Shown: positions 33,967 to 44,932, counted from the stretch's first letter. The stretch: DNA of 64,000 nucleotides from Cylicocyclus nassatus (GCA_958299035.1 CATQJL010000001.1:13945834-14009833); one strand, 5' to 3'. The notes: generated by a model not told the origin, from the sequence alone. Numbers and translations are program-made.

Positions 33967-36780
33967 TTATAATATATTATTTTGACTCGGTTTTTTAAAT
34001 TCATCACTGAATATATTGTATTTATATAGTATGAATGGATTTCTATTTAAGCATTTGAAAATTGATGATGATATTATATTTATGTCATATTCATTTTTAA
34101 GTAGTATATCTCTGAGTTGTGAGATTTTTTGCAGAAAATCGTTTAAGTATGTACATGTTCTTGCTATTCTGAGAGTTTCTGTATATATGGTTGCCTTTTT
34201 AATGTTGAACGAGATACTAGATGTAGAATGTATGAATCTTTTAACGTTAAAATTAAAATAGTCAGTTTTATTATATAATTTTGTAATCAATTTATTGTTT
34301 ATTATTTCAATGTTTAGGTCGAGATAGTTACAGGTATGAGTACTTAAATGTGTAGCTTCTATTTGAAGTTTATGCTCGTAAATTTTTTTGACTAACTTGT
34401 GGATAGTATTTTCTTCTATGTTATGAATAAGTAAAAGGTCATCCATATATCTATAAGGTATAATTTGGAAATTGTTTGTGATATTTTTTATAGAATACCT
34501 ATATTCGTACCAAGAAAGTGTAAGATCTGCTAATAGTGGGCTGAAGTTACCACCTTGAGGAACTCCAACTTTTTGTTTTAATGTATAAATGCTGAAGCGA
34601 CAGAAACTATTATCTAGAATATAGTCTACTAAATATAGTAAATCTACTAAAGTATAAGATCTGGATTTTGCATTCAAATGTGTTGTATCGTTGCTATAAT
34701 AAATGTTATTGTTTCCATTGATTATAATGTATTTTTCATTTGCATTGTTGAAACATAGTTGTAAAAGTTCTTTTATATTGGATTTTATAATATCGTGGGG
34801 TAGGCTTGTAAACATATTTGTAAAATCAGCAGAGAAAATCTTCATATTTTTCATGCTGATATTTGTTAGATTTTCGCTGATGTTAATGTTATCTATAGCC
34901 CAGTATCCGTTAAAATTGTGATTTCTATTTTTTATAGCTTGCAAGTATTTTTTGAAATGACTTTTAATGAATGTGAAAATCATTTTCAATTCGATAGCTA
35001 GTGGTTTTATACTGCTATGTGTAGCACCAGTTATGAATCTAAATTTGGTAGGTGTTTTGTGTAATTTTGGAACTGCATATATGAGAGGAATGTTGTTAAC
35101 TTTTTCTAAATGTAATTTATTGATATTGCAAAAAATTTTGTGTCTTTCGATAATTTCTGTATTATTTTCCATTGTGTATATGTCATACGTTGAATTTTGT
35201 GAAAATTGTAAATTTGGTCCTAGTAAATTAATGCCTAGTTCATTCATCAATTTTTGTATATAAAATTTGATACATATCAGACCAAAATTATTGTTGGCTT
35301 TATCTAATGGACATATCACGAAATTATTTCTTAGTTCTTTGAAGTATTTGGAATTGAAATCATAACTATGTTTGTTTTTTAATCTTGATTTGTAAAGAAG
35401 TGGTTTTAATTTATGTAGAAATTTTTTTGAAAGGTATTCTTTTATGTTAATGAGTTTCTCATTGCTTATTTTGTATTTTTTGATATATGTGTTCATAATC
35501 ATTTCTACAGTTGCCTGTATCCATTCAAGTACTTCTTTTTTATTGGTGCTTTGTTGTAGTCTATATTTAGTGCCTTTACTCATTATTGATTTCAAACGCT
35601 TGTCTTTGATTATATCCAAATTTCCAGTAATTATATGTCCGTGGTTGCTGTCAATAAATTTTTCTTTATCAGGTTCTTTGCAATTGCATTTTTCTGATAG
35701 AATTTGTTTTAATTTATCTTCGTCAAGTTTATTAAGGATAGAATTGTAGTTAAAAATTTTTTGTGATATTGGCTCTTTATACATGTATACCAGTCTGCAG
35801 GGATTGTATTTTACATTAGGGTTTTCTAAAATGTTCTTTATATAAGTGCTATTAATAATTTTATTCAAATTAACTTGATCTAATATTTGGTGAATGTATT
35901 CAACTTTAACATTTATAAATTTAGTATTTGATTTTTCTTTTTTGTCATTATGAAACATAAATTTACACAAAATACTCAATGTAGTTAATTTTTTATTTTG
36001 TTCTATTTTGTTTGTAAATTCGGAATCAAAGGATGCCATGATTATTTGTTTTATGAAGTTTTTCTTTAAAGAATGAATATATTTGAAAATGTCATGATGG
36101 GTGATTGTATGGTTGATAGTATCAACGAAGATGTCTAATGTTTCTTTGTTTTTATTCTTGTTTCTATTTTTGCTGCGTATTCTGTCTTTGATGATTTTTA
36201 AGCTGTAGTAAGGGTGGGTGTCTTTATGTAAGAGAGGATTATTGATATCAGATATGTTTCCATAACCTTTTATGTTATCATTCAATCCGAATGGGTATGC
36301 AGTATTGAGCAATTTAATCCAAAACAATTCTTTATTCATTAATATAGTTTTATTTTCGTTATTTTGAAGACTGTCTAGTATTTTAATGGTTATTTTTTTG
36401 TTGCAACATGTTTTGAAATGATTGTATAGAAAGTTGTCTATGTCATTCTTTTTTGAATGATAGATGTGTTCTTTTATTCTATATTTAAGTTTACGTGTTG
36501 TCATTCCCACATATTGCTTATTGCATTCTTCACATGTGACACAGTAAATTACGTTGCTGTCTTCGCAGCAACTATTTTTCTTACAATAAGTGTGAATTTT
36601 CAATCCTGTTGAACTACTTATTATAAATGGACTATGATCCATTAACTTGCAAACAACACATGTGGAGCAACATGCAGTTGTTATGTGATTGTTTCCGAAA
36701 TTATCTAATGTGTATTTATTGTTTATCCTACTTTTATGAAATTGTGTAAACATAAAATAATTATCATCATCGCAAGACAC
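33967..36780 (-). CDS. Penelope-like polyprotein: GIY-YIG endonuclease then reverse transcriptase
   Basis: Predicted 937 aa, intact. Residues 37-86 hold a cysteine cluster (CCSTCVVC, then C66, C71-72, C80, C83, C86). The GIY-YIG core is IYCVTCEECNKQYVG (78-92), with R101, E151 and N167 as likely active-site residues. A conserved HGHIITGNLDI...LKSIMSKGTKYR block spans 380-407. RT motifs: CPLDKANNNFG (490-500), VPKLHKTPTKFRFITG (570-585), SADFTNMFTSLP (650-661, motif A), VGVPQGGNFSPLLADL (738-753, motif B), YRYMDDLLLIH (776-786, catalytic YxDD) and THTCNYLDLNIEI (814-826). The nuclease precedes the RT, unlike canonical Penelope. The listed first codon is GTG (36778-36780); the first ATG is at 36751-36753. 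The frame is open without ATG up to about 36930. No in-frame UGA. Likely autonomous and perhaps active. Confidence 0.92.
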   Translation of the reverse strand: MSCDDDNYFMFTQFHKSRINNKYTLDNFGNNHITTACCSTCVVCKLMDHSPFIISSSTGLKIHTYCKKNSCCEDSNVIYCVTCEECNKQYVGMTTRKLKYRIKEHIYHSKKNDIDNFLYNHFKTCCNKKITIKILDSLQNNENKTILMNKELFWIKLLNTAYPFGLNDNIKGYGNISDINNPLLHKDTHPYYSLKIIKDRIRSKNRNKNKNKETLDIFVDTINHTITHHDIFKYIHSLKKNFIKQIIMASFDSEFTNKIEQNKKLTTLSILCKFMFHNDKKEKSNTKFINVKVEYIHQILDQVNLNKIINSTYIKNILENPNVKYNPCRLVYMYKEPISQKIFNYNSILNKLDEDKLKQILSEKCNCKEPDKEKFIDSNHGHIITGNLDIIKDKRLKSIMSKGTKYRLQQSTNKKEVLEWIQATVEMIMNTYIKKYKISNEKLINIKEYLSKKFLHKLKPLLYKSRLKNKHSYDFNSKYFKELRNNFVICPLDKANNNFGLICIKFYIQKLMNELGINLLGPNLQFSQNSTYDIYTMENNTEIIERHKIFCNINKLHLEKVNNIPLIYAVPKLHKTPTKFRFITGATHSSIKPLAIELKMIFTFIKSHFKKYLQAIKNRNHNFNGYWAIDNINISENLTNISMKNMKIFSADFTNMFTSLPHDIIKSNIKELLQLCFNNANEKYIIINGNNNIYYSNDTTHLNAKSRSYTLVDLLYLVDYILDNSFCRFSIYTLKQKVGVPQGGNFSPLLADLTLSWYEYRYSIKNITNNFQIIPYRYMDDLLLIHNIEENTIHKLVKKIYEHKLQIEATHLSTHTCNYLDLNIEIINNKLITKLYNKTDYFNFNVKRFIHSTSSISFNIKKATIYTETLRIARTCTYLNDFLQKISQLRDILLKNEYDINIISSSIFKCLNRNPFILYKYNIFSDEFKKPSQNNIL

Positions 36781-36800
36781 AGTTTTTTTAGACCACTTGA

Positions 36801-36878
36801 CTAACTCTCCAGTCGGCAGGTCCTTACCCTGGAGAGTTTGGGAGATAATGATTCGGCAGGGCTGCTGCCAGGGTTCAT
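36801..36878 (-). CDS. Possible 25-codon upstream ORF before the Penelope frame
   Basis: An ATG at 36876-36878 opens a short frame ending in TAG (36801-36803), out of frame with the main ORF. It covers the inverted repeat AACTCTCCAG...CTGGAGAGTT. It could act as an upstream ORF, or could simply reflect the structured leader. No homology recognised. Confidence 0.2.
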   Translation of the reverse strand: MNPGSSPAESLSPKLSRVRTCRLES

Positions 36879-36936
36879 GACAGACCCTATTAGTGTTTAA
36901 AGAATTTTTTGAATCTTAGTTTACTTTTGAATAAAC

Positions 36937-37012
36937 GGGACCTACGGAGTCGCAGGAGGGGTATCCCCCACGTCCCACCGTCAACCGCTGGTATTACCCA
37001 TCGTAGAGTCCC
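36937..37012 (-). ncRNA. GC-rich structured leader of the Penelope-like element
   Basis: In AT-rich surroundings a 76-nt island is closed by GGGAC-T-CTACG pairing with CGTAG-GTCCC, that is, 10 bp with one bulged base. Inside are hairpins GGT-AAT-ACC and GGGG-ATA-CCCC. Between it and the ORF lie two further stems: GGCAG-CAGCC-CTGCC, and AACTCTCCAG pairing with CTGGAGAGTT. It is not recognised as a known RNA class; a role in translation or template recognition is inference. Confidence 0.4.
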
Positions 37013-37480
37013 CCTATTTTTAAAAAACAAGAGGTATGGCCCTCTTCTCAAAGAATGTCTACGAATTTACAGTAAACTATAACCTTACGATATAAAATAA
37101 AATAAACTTACCTATGTTATTGATATTAGAAATAATCTAATATAAGATATAATTAACTATATTGTGAAAGTTGTATATTGATAAAAGTAGATATTTTAAA
37201 TTAGTTTAGTTAATTATTATAAAAATATGTTTAAAGACTAAGTGTAATAATTAATGGGGAATATAATAAATAACAAATAAAATTAATATAGAAATTAACA
37301 AAAATTATTGACTGAATTTTATAGTATGTTGTAAGATAAACAATCTAAGTAAGATTTTGATAATGTGTTATTATAAGAAAAAAATATCTGCAGTTGCTTT
37401 ATCTTTTTAAGAAGATCAAAAGTGGATAAGTTTATTATCAAATAAAGTAGTTGAATAATTATAGAAGAATCATATAAATA

Positions 37481-37747
37481 CTGTCCGTTGATAGTGTGAC
37501 TTGATTAGTCGAAAAGGAGGAAGATGAAACTGTCTATTCGACAGTGCGACCCAGTTGGTCGAAAAGGAAGAATATGAAGCTGTCAATTCGACAGCGCGAC
37601 CCAGTTGGTCGAAAAGGAAGAATATGAAGTATGAAGCTGTCAATTCGACAGCGCGACCCGATTGGTCGAAAAGGAAGAGTGTGATGCTGTCAGTTTGACA
37701 GTGAGAGTGAGAATAGTCGAAAAAATATGAAACTATCTATATGATAG
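37481..37747. repeat. Tandem ~50-bp array of paired hairpins with compensatory changes
   Basis: Six copies of CTGTC-nnnnn-GACAG alternate with five copies of CGACC-nnnnn-GGTCG, separated by GAAAAGGAAGAATATGAAG-like spacers. Starts of the first hairpin are about 37481, 37530, 37580, 37637, 37687 and 37733. In the last unit the stem is CTATC/GATAG, both sides changed together. In the first unit the second stem is GACT/AGTC instead of GACC/GGTC, again paired. Loops vary freely. It lies upstream of the Penelope frame on its strand and may belong to that element. Confidence 0.7.
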
Positions 37748-37749
37748 GT

Positions 37750-40090
37750 GTATGAGAAATGATAATGAAATAAGGAATTAAAGCTGGAATAAGTGATGTG
37801 TAGAAGCTGTCCAATCTTAAGAATGAAAATAGATTGAATGTTATATGTAGTCGATTCCAAAGATAATTTTCATGAATTTGAAGGTGCAAAGTGGATAATT
37901 GACAATTGATAGTGACTACTTACTTTATTTTGACTTACTTTATTTGCTTGACTTCGAATAGTAAGGTCAGAAGCAGAACAGATCATTATCGTAAGAGAAT
38001 AATTTTTTTTTTCAATGCTTGAGATTGTTTCAAAAGTATTTATATAGGTGAAAAATGTCATTTCTCATTTTAACTACTGATTCCACCAGTTAGTGTTAAG
38101 GGTGTATTTAAAATGAATATTGTTTTGTTACTCAAACTTGGTAGCTTGTTTCATTTTATTTATTTTTGTGTGCTATGATGGTCGATATTATACCACAGGA
38201 TTATTATATGGTCGTGTTGTCGTGTCGACTGAAAGAATGGTGAGTTTTACAGCATAAGTAGGTAGTTTGTACAACGACACTGTATGAAAAAGCAGATTAG
38301 GCAAGTTGCAAAGGAGTAATTGAAAGCTTGAAAGGAATAGATAAAGCTTGAAAGGAATAGATGGATTTATAGGCAAGAACGTGTTAGTATTTTGAAAGAT
38401 GAATAATATTATTGATTCATTATGATGATATACAAAATTTATTTATACTTTGTGATTAAGCGAAAAACTTTCAATACGAAGTTTATATTTACATACTAAT
38501 ATGTATTGTTGTAACCCCAAGTCTTAAACGAAAGATTGAATTTTGTGACTTTGGCATCATTTCGTCCACTCCTCAAACTCACACAATCGATACAAGAATA
38601 AAGCTTTTTCGAGTATCAAGGGCCATATTTCTACTTCCTTATGACTCAAAATTTTGCAAACTTGAAATCTTCTGTAGAACACTAATTCTTACTATATACT
38701 CGCAGTTGCCGAAAAATCATTACACTGTTTCGATGTCTTCGAGAATCCGCAAGTAATTGCGGAGGAAAATTTGCCCGTCTATACAGAGTCGCTTTTCGGA
38801 CTACTACAAAATCTCAAAAATTGGCATATGAGAGTGAAATACTGGTTTGAAATGTTCAACTATTCACACATATAAATATTAGTGCTTCGAGGAACAGAAG
38901 AGTCAAAGTAGAGCATTTGCGGAGTCATCTTTTTGCAGATTCGTAGTTCTTCACTTAGAAAACAACTGGGTTGTAATGTAGTACATGGTTTGAGGTAACA
39001 TTTTGATTCACAGATTGCAGTGCAAGTCTAGCCGAAGTTTGCTTTTCAGATAAAGCTCTGCATACGAAATTGATTTAATGCAGATTTATAAAAGTCTTAA
39101 AAAGCGAAGACCCGTATATTACAAAGGTTTTAGTTGAAAGGGAAATGATTTAGATGCGTAATCGTCTGTATATAAATAAACCTCAATCTCTGTAAATTTG
39201 TTCGCTTGTGAGTATGTGGCTTATAGGCTCCTTTGTTTGGAGCCGATGAGGCTGAAATTCGCCCTATAAATGAGGCACGGCGAAGAAGATAGGCTACCTT
39301 TCACTACGATTCACTGGGTCCTTCCATCGATTTATTGATTTGTTTACTTACATGTAGGAAAATGATGTTTTGACCAAGCGTCTTCTGTAGAAACGTAGAC
39401 GAAGGCGGTGAGTTTTAGTTACTCTTCGTAGCTAGGGGGATACGGTGTTCCGCGGCGGGAGAGCAAGAAAGGAAGACAAAATCCACGGAAACGGTTGTAC
39501 AATTCGGAGAAAAAACATGGAAAAGGAAGGGGCAGTGAAGATGAAGTAACAGCCAGGAAGAGAGTGTCAAGCGGCAAATTTTTGTGCTTTGCCGAACCAG
39601 TTTAACCCCATCCGGGCTGGACAGGGGACGCCAGCCAGTAGACAGTAAATGGCATTCTGTGAGGTGTAACGAAATCAACGAAACCAGTCGTCTCTGCCGC
39701 TACGCGGCAGGTTCGACTGGTACTCGGCAGCTTCACTGCCTCGTATATCTTTCGTTCCACTCTGTGTTGTGCAAATGTAAGAATTTGCCAATGAATTTGT
39801 TAGTCTGCACGAAACACTTCGGTTTTAACCTTGGTAGATCGAGGATGATTGAGGACACAATTTTGGCCTCAGTTGTATTTGAGTCAATATTCTAAGCAAC
39901 AGACAATGCGCAATCAACAACTTAAAAGGGCTGGATGTGTCCCATGCTGTAAAGGGTATCACGGTGTATCACGGTGCTGGAAGTGGAAGAATTCAAAGTA
40001 GGTACAGTACGTGAGAATAGCGTCACGGTATGAATAAAAGATAGGGAAGGATGTAAAGGTGTTGACTGTCACGTGCTTTCTAATCAATGC
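37750..40090. other. AT-rich interval without a recognised gene
   Basis: Contains a 20-bp tandem duplication AAGCTTGAAAGGAATAGAT (about 38324-38362). The very AT-rich part to about 38500 could still belong to the Penelope-like insertion. No exon with paired splice signals found. Confidence 0.35.
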
Positions 40091-40149
40091 TTAGCCTTAA
40101 TTATGTCACGAAGCCCCGCCTTCCAGCCGCCAAGCCAGTTGAATCAAGG
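40091..40149 (-). mobile_element. Fragment of the 167-bp MITE family
   Basis: TTAGCCTTAATTATGTCACG followed by AAGCCCCGCCTT and CAAGCCAGTTGAATCAA matches part of 22416-22582 in reverse complement. Only one end is present. Confidence 0.5.
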
Positions 40150-40314
40150 GTAGTTAAATATCAGTCAGCTATCGAGAATATGAGATACAAAAGATTGATG
40201 AACAGATAGGGAAAGTCAACAATTAAAGTGATCACCATGACTCCTATCCTTTCCCTCAATTTTTAGCCCCAAAAGCGTTAAATAAGAAAAATAGTGAATC
40301 GATTTAGCCTGTAT

Positions 40315-40514
40315 TACCCTATTTTCAGGTGTATAAGCCGCACCCTTTTTGCTCTTAACGCGAGCAGACCCAGGCCTGCCGCCGCGCATATGTCTCGCGA
40401 TGCGGTCCCTTATCGCATACTGCTCTCACTTAACGCTCCATAATGACAATCAGTCTTTCGGCGTGCTCGCCTTTAGAGCGAAAAGGGTGCGCTTATACAC
40501 CTGAAAATAGGGTA
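40315..40514. mobile_element. 200-bp MITE with CCCTATTTTCAGGTGTATAAGC ends
   Basis: TIRs of at least 22 bp: CCCTATTTTCAGGTGTATAA at the left and its complement at the right, each bordered by TA (40315-40316 and 40513-40514). A TA duplication suggests the Tc1/mariner superfamily. Non-coding. Confidence 0.75.
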
Positions 40515-40539
40515 GTGGAAATAGATCATTAACAAAAGA

Positions 40540-41400
40540 CCCGTTCAGAAGTTTATGTACGCGAAGTTTGGTTCAAATCTCATGCTTTATTTCTAGCATT
40601 CAGGGCCAGTTATAGCAAAACTGCTAAGCAAAATCGGCGGAATCCAATGAATTAAAAGCGATAGATTACTTTTGATAAAAAGAGTGACATCCGTCCGCTC
40701 TGAAGCTCATGTAAGCGAAGTTTGGTTCAGACCCCATGATTTTTTCAAACATATTGGGCCGGCCAAAATTTCCAAAGGAAACTGCAAGAAATCAATAAAT
40801 CAATGAAAGTAGTTATGTTTTGAACAATATAACTTATAAACGCCTCGCATCATTCGAAAGCGTAAATGAAATGAGCTATACCTCTCTGTCTAGCTATTTG
40901 GTGAAGTTGGGTAAAAGTTGCTGATAAGACAATTTCCTCTGAAGCCAAATCCCAATAAAAACAATAGAAACACGCAGCAAATTGCCGCGGAAGGTAGCCT
41001 ATGCTATACTTCTGTGTTCAGAACACATGCATATTCAGACTGAGTTAAAACTTCTTCAATTATTTAGAAAAGAAAAAAATTGCTGAGCAAAAACAGAAAA
41101 AAACCGATAAACCGGACAAACCATGTATCCCTAACGAAATGACTTATTGACACAAGACCCATCCCATACATTTGTTTGCCAAATTTGATTCGGATTTCAC
41201 TACTCCTTCTATCCTTTTTGATCAAACAAAAAAATTTCTAAGCAAAAACTGCTAAAGATTAAAAAAATCAATGGGGCCGATTCGTGCATCCTGAGCAGAA
41301 TTGCTCATTAACACACGCCCCCCCATGCGTTATGTCTGCCAAATTTGGTACAAATTCCATATCTTCTTTCAACCTTTTTAATCGTATCTTTTTTGATTGT
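40540..41400. repeat. Degenerate tandem units of ~200-300 bp
   Basis: Blocks resembling GTTTGGTTCAAATCTCATG recur near 40566, 40718, 41179 and 41339, each followed some distance on by AATCAATAAATC-like strings. The units are heavily diverged. Some contain CGAAATGACTTATTGACAC-like text. Class unknown. Confidence 0.35.
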
Positions 41401-41421
41401 ATTCGTATAGTGAAAACTTAC

Positions 41422-41676
41422 TTTGAAATCTGCAAACTTTACATCGAATCCAACCTTCTGAACTATTCGAGCGAACTTTCGCGAAGCTTGTCTGTAATAA
41501 ACGCCTATGATGTTGATACCAGGAATGGTCATGGCATTTCTTGCAATGACGTTATCCATGCGCGCCAAGTGCAAAGATGCATCTGTAACGCGGAAAACAG
41601 ACGTGCGCTGGACAGTGCTCGCGAATGCTATTTTGTCATTCTTTGCAAGGAGGACAAGAATTGGCACACTGGCAAG
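41422..41676 (-). CDS. Unassigned internal exon, 85 codons
   Basis: A CTTCTCAG acceptor and a GTAAGT donor bound a 255-nt segment that is open in phase 0 throughout. It begins LASVPILVLLAKNDK and ends KVGFDVKFADFK; the middle reads DNVIARNAMTIPGINIIGVY. I do not recognise the family. No neighbouring exon with matching phase was identified within the adjacent kilobase on either side, which is repeat-rich. It could be part of a long-intron gene or an isolated gene fragment. Confidence 0.4.
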
Positions 41677-42634
41677 CTGAGAAGAGTTTTATATCGTTAC
41701 AAGGGCTTTTGAAAGCTTTTTGATCATCGTTCTTCATGCAAAAGAGTCGCAATCAGAAGGTATAAGCATTTTCAAATCGTAAATTGATGTCCATTCAAAT
41801 AATTTACGTCAAAGGATGTTGTAAAAGTAGTATTGAGTATGTTACCTACAACATCCACTCAAAATCCAGAGAAATTGGTTTCAAATCGTTTCCAGTGCAG
41901 TCGAAAATTTGACAGACTCGAGATTTTAAGCATTCTTAATTTTTCTGAAAAGCGTTTCGCAGATAAGAAAAGTAGATTTGAAGTCCGCATTCAAATGCGC
42001 TTTTGATGGTATACAACTCTTTCCAATTCCTTGGTGCTACATTGTTAGTTGGTGCTTTAGAGCTGATGTGCTAGGTTGTTATTACTTTATTCTCTCACGC
42101 AGACTATTCCTTCCTCTCACGCCGGGCTTCGTCTAAAAATCGCTAGCTTGTGCTACTTCGTTCCATTCACATTTTGACATTCATCCGCATGGACGCTTCT
42201 TATGGATTAGTTTCGCGTAGTAAGTCGGTACCTACGCGTTCCTCGTTCGGACATTTTTGACTCTCGTGTATAATAGTTTGGTTTTTAACAATGCGTTGGT
42301 TTTTTTATCGACTTCATAGAAGAATATTGAAGTTTACTCACGCTTTTTTAGTACTACACTTGAACTTTTTGTAAAATAAAACGAACGATTACGACAAGCA
42401 AAGGCTGTCCAGAAATTAGCCTTCACTTCTTGTGATCTTATTCCATTCTATCAAGACTTTTTCCACCAGATGAGTTAAGCCTACCGCAGGTGAGTATTTA
42501 GGTGTTCCATGACACATGAGGCGCATGCATAATTTCATTACAAAGGAACGCCGCGACCACTTCTACTCGAAGCAGACCTATATGTAATTTTTCAAAACAT
42601 GAGGAAAGTATAGGTCATTCATAAAATCGTGACG

Positions 42635-43074
42635 ATGGGTTTAACTGCAGTCTTTGCGCCCGCAGGAGCAGAAAATACTCATACAAAAACATCACCTCAA
42701 CTTTCAGCTCAGTCACTCCCAGTGTCTGAATGCATCATATGTGAGCAGAGAAACCATTGTAATAAAGATGAAAACCAAGAAAATAGCGATTGACGGGTTT
42801 GCATGTGAGTCGCGCGCGGTCGCGCCATCGTCAGGTGCTGGGTTCGCGCCGTGCCGTACTTGCACCAAGTGCGCGTACGGCTGAAAATCGACGCCAAATT
42901 CTGCCCTTTTTTCTTATTTGGGTTTTTTTTGTTTTCTAGCTGCATGCGCGTTTAGTTTTCGATGATTTGTTATCTTTTAGCCGTGCACTGCCGTTTTAGA
43001 TCGCATATTTCAAAATTTTTCACTTTTGCTTCCAGGTAAGGGAGGCAAATACGCAATCCTGCAAGATTTCAAGG
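42635..43074 (+). CDS. Possible two exons of an unrecognised gene
   Basis: Exon 42635-42758 begins at an ATG and ends SECIICEQRNH in phase 1 at a GTAATA donor. Exon 43037-43074 has a TTGCTTCCAG acceptor and a GTAAGT donor. It joins in phase to read CKGGKYAILQDFK. The cysteine spacing is finger-like but no family is recognised. The second exon lies in the left arm of an inverted duplication; the right-arm copy (around 44725 on the minus strand) keeps the reading but has lost the donor (ATAAGT). No downstream exon with matching phase was found, and the next intron holds a mariner-type MITE. Confidence 0.3.
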
Positions 43075-44932
43075 TAAGTGCGCTTTCTTCAGTATTGTCG
43101 GATGTATTAGGTTGTCCGGAAATTAATGCCCGTTTTGAATTTCAACCGCAATAAGTCATACACCTCTCACTTCTAAATAGGATGCAGAGTACCATTCGAT
43201 AGAGTAAAGCAATCTCTACAAAAGATAGATAGTTGTATACTACAAACCTGTAGAAGTACAAACGTAAATTCTCAGCTCTCTAGAAGCTTTAGTTCTCAAG
43301 AAATTTGAATTTTAGCTTGGACCACCTAATTAAGGAGAGCTATATTTGGTATTTCTCGAGATCTAAAGCTTGTAGAGAGCTGAAAATTCAAGTCTGTACT
43401 TCTACAGGCTTGTGGTATACAACTACCTATGTGGGGATGGCACAGCATCACTTTGGCAAATGCACGAAAATTTCCGTTTTCTTGGTTTCTAAAGGAGGGA
43501 AAAATACGGCAAAGGCGTATATGGATGTTTTATGTGGATAGTGTTTACGTGAGCAAGTAAGAATTTTTGTAGGATTTTTGTGAACTGAGTTACGATTTTT
43601 TCAATTTTTCGGGCTGCTGAGTTTTTTTAGTTTTTGGCTCGAAATTCGAGGTGGGTGAGAGCTGTTGCAAAACCAAGATGGCCATTTTGTAGAGCTTGCT
43701 TTGCTCTATCGAATGGTACTTTGCAACCTATTTAGAATTGAGAGGTGTATGACTTATTGCGGTTGAAATTCAAACCGGGCATTAATTTCCGGACAACCTA
43801 ATAAAAAGAGTAGAGTGTCTCTTAGGCAATACAAGATTCAACTCCCTTCCAATTGATATCGAAATTCTGTTCTTTTATGCCGTGTTTCTATAGAGAAGCT
43901 TCTTCTGAATTCCATAGTAGTATTGCAGAGACGCTAGATGATAGTGAGTATTTTACGTTCGCTTATGTCTTTCCTGTTTTGCTCGTACCTTCTCGGTTCT
44001 TATGCTATCACATTCAGTTTCTTTTAATTATTTCTTTCCTTGTTTACTCTTCTTTCGCCATAGTGTTTTGGCCAATCCAGTCGAAGCTACGAATCCTAAT
44101 TGTACAAGGGCTTTCAACCTGACTGCCACGGTCGGCGAGACTTTGTCGTTGCATTGTTGTTGCAGTTATTTGCTTTGTGCTGCCGTTGTTTTGAGGTCGG
44201 CACCGTATGCTGTTGTTTTGTCGTCGGCCCGCACCGTATGTTGTTGCTTTGTCTTTGGCTCTCACCGTATCCGCTGAAAGTGAACGAGAACGCGAAAAGT
44301 AATGTTATAATGCGGAGTGGTATTTATCCTTGAAATGAGGAAAGATTCACAAACCGCCTCCACAAGGATCTGGGAGCCGATCAAACATACTACAGCCAAA
44401 CAACCGAGAAGATGAGCGAACAGGACATATTAAAGGAACAAAGAAGGGGATTCGCTCTTAACTTACCATTAATACAAATATTTTTGCGATGCTGAATAAG
44501 ATCCATGCAATTCACAAACATCGCAATAACAGGAAAAATTTCTGCTTGAAGCAGACCTGTGCTTGAAAATAGCTTCTCATTGAAAAATCGGCTCAAAAAA
44601 CAAAATTTTCGATATCAGTCAGAAGGAAGTTGAAACTCGCATTGCCTAAAAGACACTCTACTACATCCGACAGTACTGAAGAAAGCGCACTTATTTTGAA
44701 ATCCTGCAGGATTGCCCATTTGCCTCCCTTACCTGGAAGCAAAAGTAAAAATTTTTGAAATATGCGATCTAAAATGGCAGTGCACGGCGTAAAGATAACA
44801 AATCATCGAAAACTAAACGCGCATGCAGCTAAAAAACAAAAAAGACCTCAAAATAAGTAAAACGGGCAGAATTTGGCGTCGAATTTTAGCCGTATGCGCA
44901 GTTGGTGCAAGTACGGCACGGCGCGAACCCAC
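42835..44932. repeat. Inverted duplication, arms ~280-370 bp
   Basis: Left arm 42835-43106 plus 43804-43900; right arm about 44565-44932, inverted and roughly 85-90% alike. The left arm is interrupted by a MITE (43107-43801) that the right arm lacks. About 660 bp separates the arms. Terminal TIR and target duplication were not found, so it may be a segmental inverted duplication rather than a transposon. Confidence 0.65.
43107..43801. mobile_element. Mariner-type MITE, 695 bp, TA target duplication
   Basis: Ends TTAGGTTGTCCGGAAATTAA and its complement are mariner-like. TA flanks both sides (43105-43106 and 43802-43803). The outer arms (about 110 bp) pair, and an inner palindrome also pairs (43226-43300 with 43355-43432). 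About 240 bp is present only on the right side. It has no transposase frame. The right-arm sequence at the equivalent point is uninterrupted, showing this was the later insertion. Confidence 0.8.

Larger units (their letters stand above)
33650..37012 (-). mobile_element. Penelope-like element with N-terminal GIY-YIG (Naiad/Chlamys-like)
   Basis: Comprises a structured leader (36937-37012), the 937-codon frame (33967-36780) and a 3' region carrying hammerhead-like strands (33656-33722). Composition is far more AT-rich than the neighbouring RTE. No terminal direct repeats or target duplication were found, so the limits are provisional. The 5' end may extend to the hairpin array at 37481-37747 or beyond. 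Confidence 0.75.

Noticed and set aside
37481..37747. CRISPR-like array
   Set aside because: Units are hairpin pairs with variable loops, not identical repeats with unique spacers, in a eukaryotic context.
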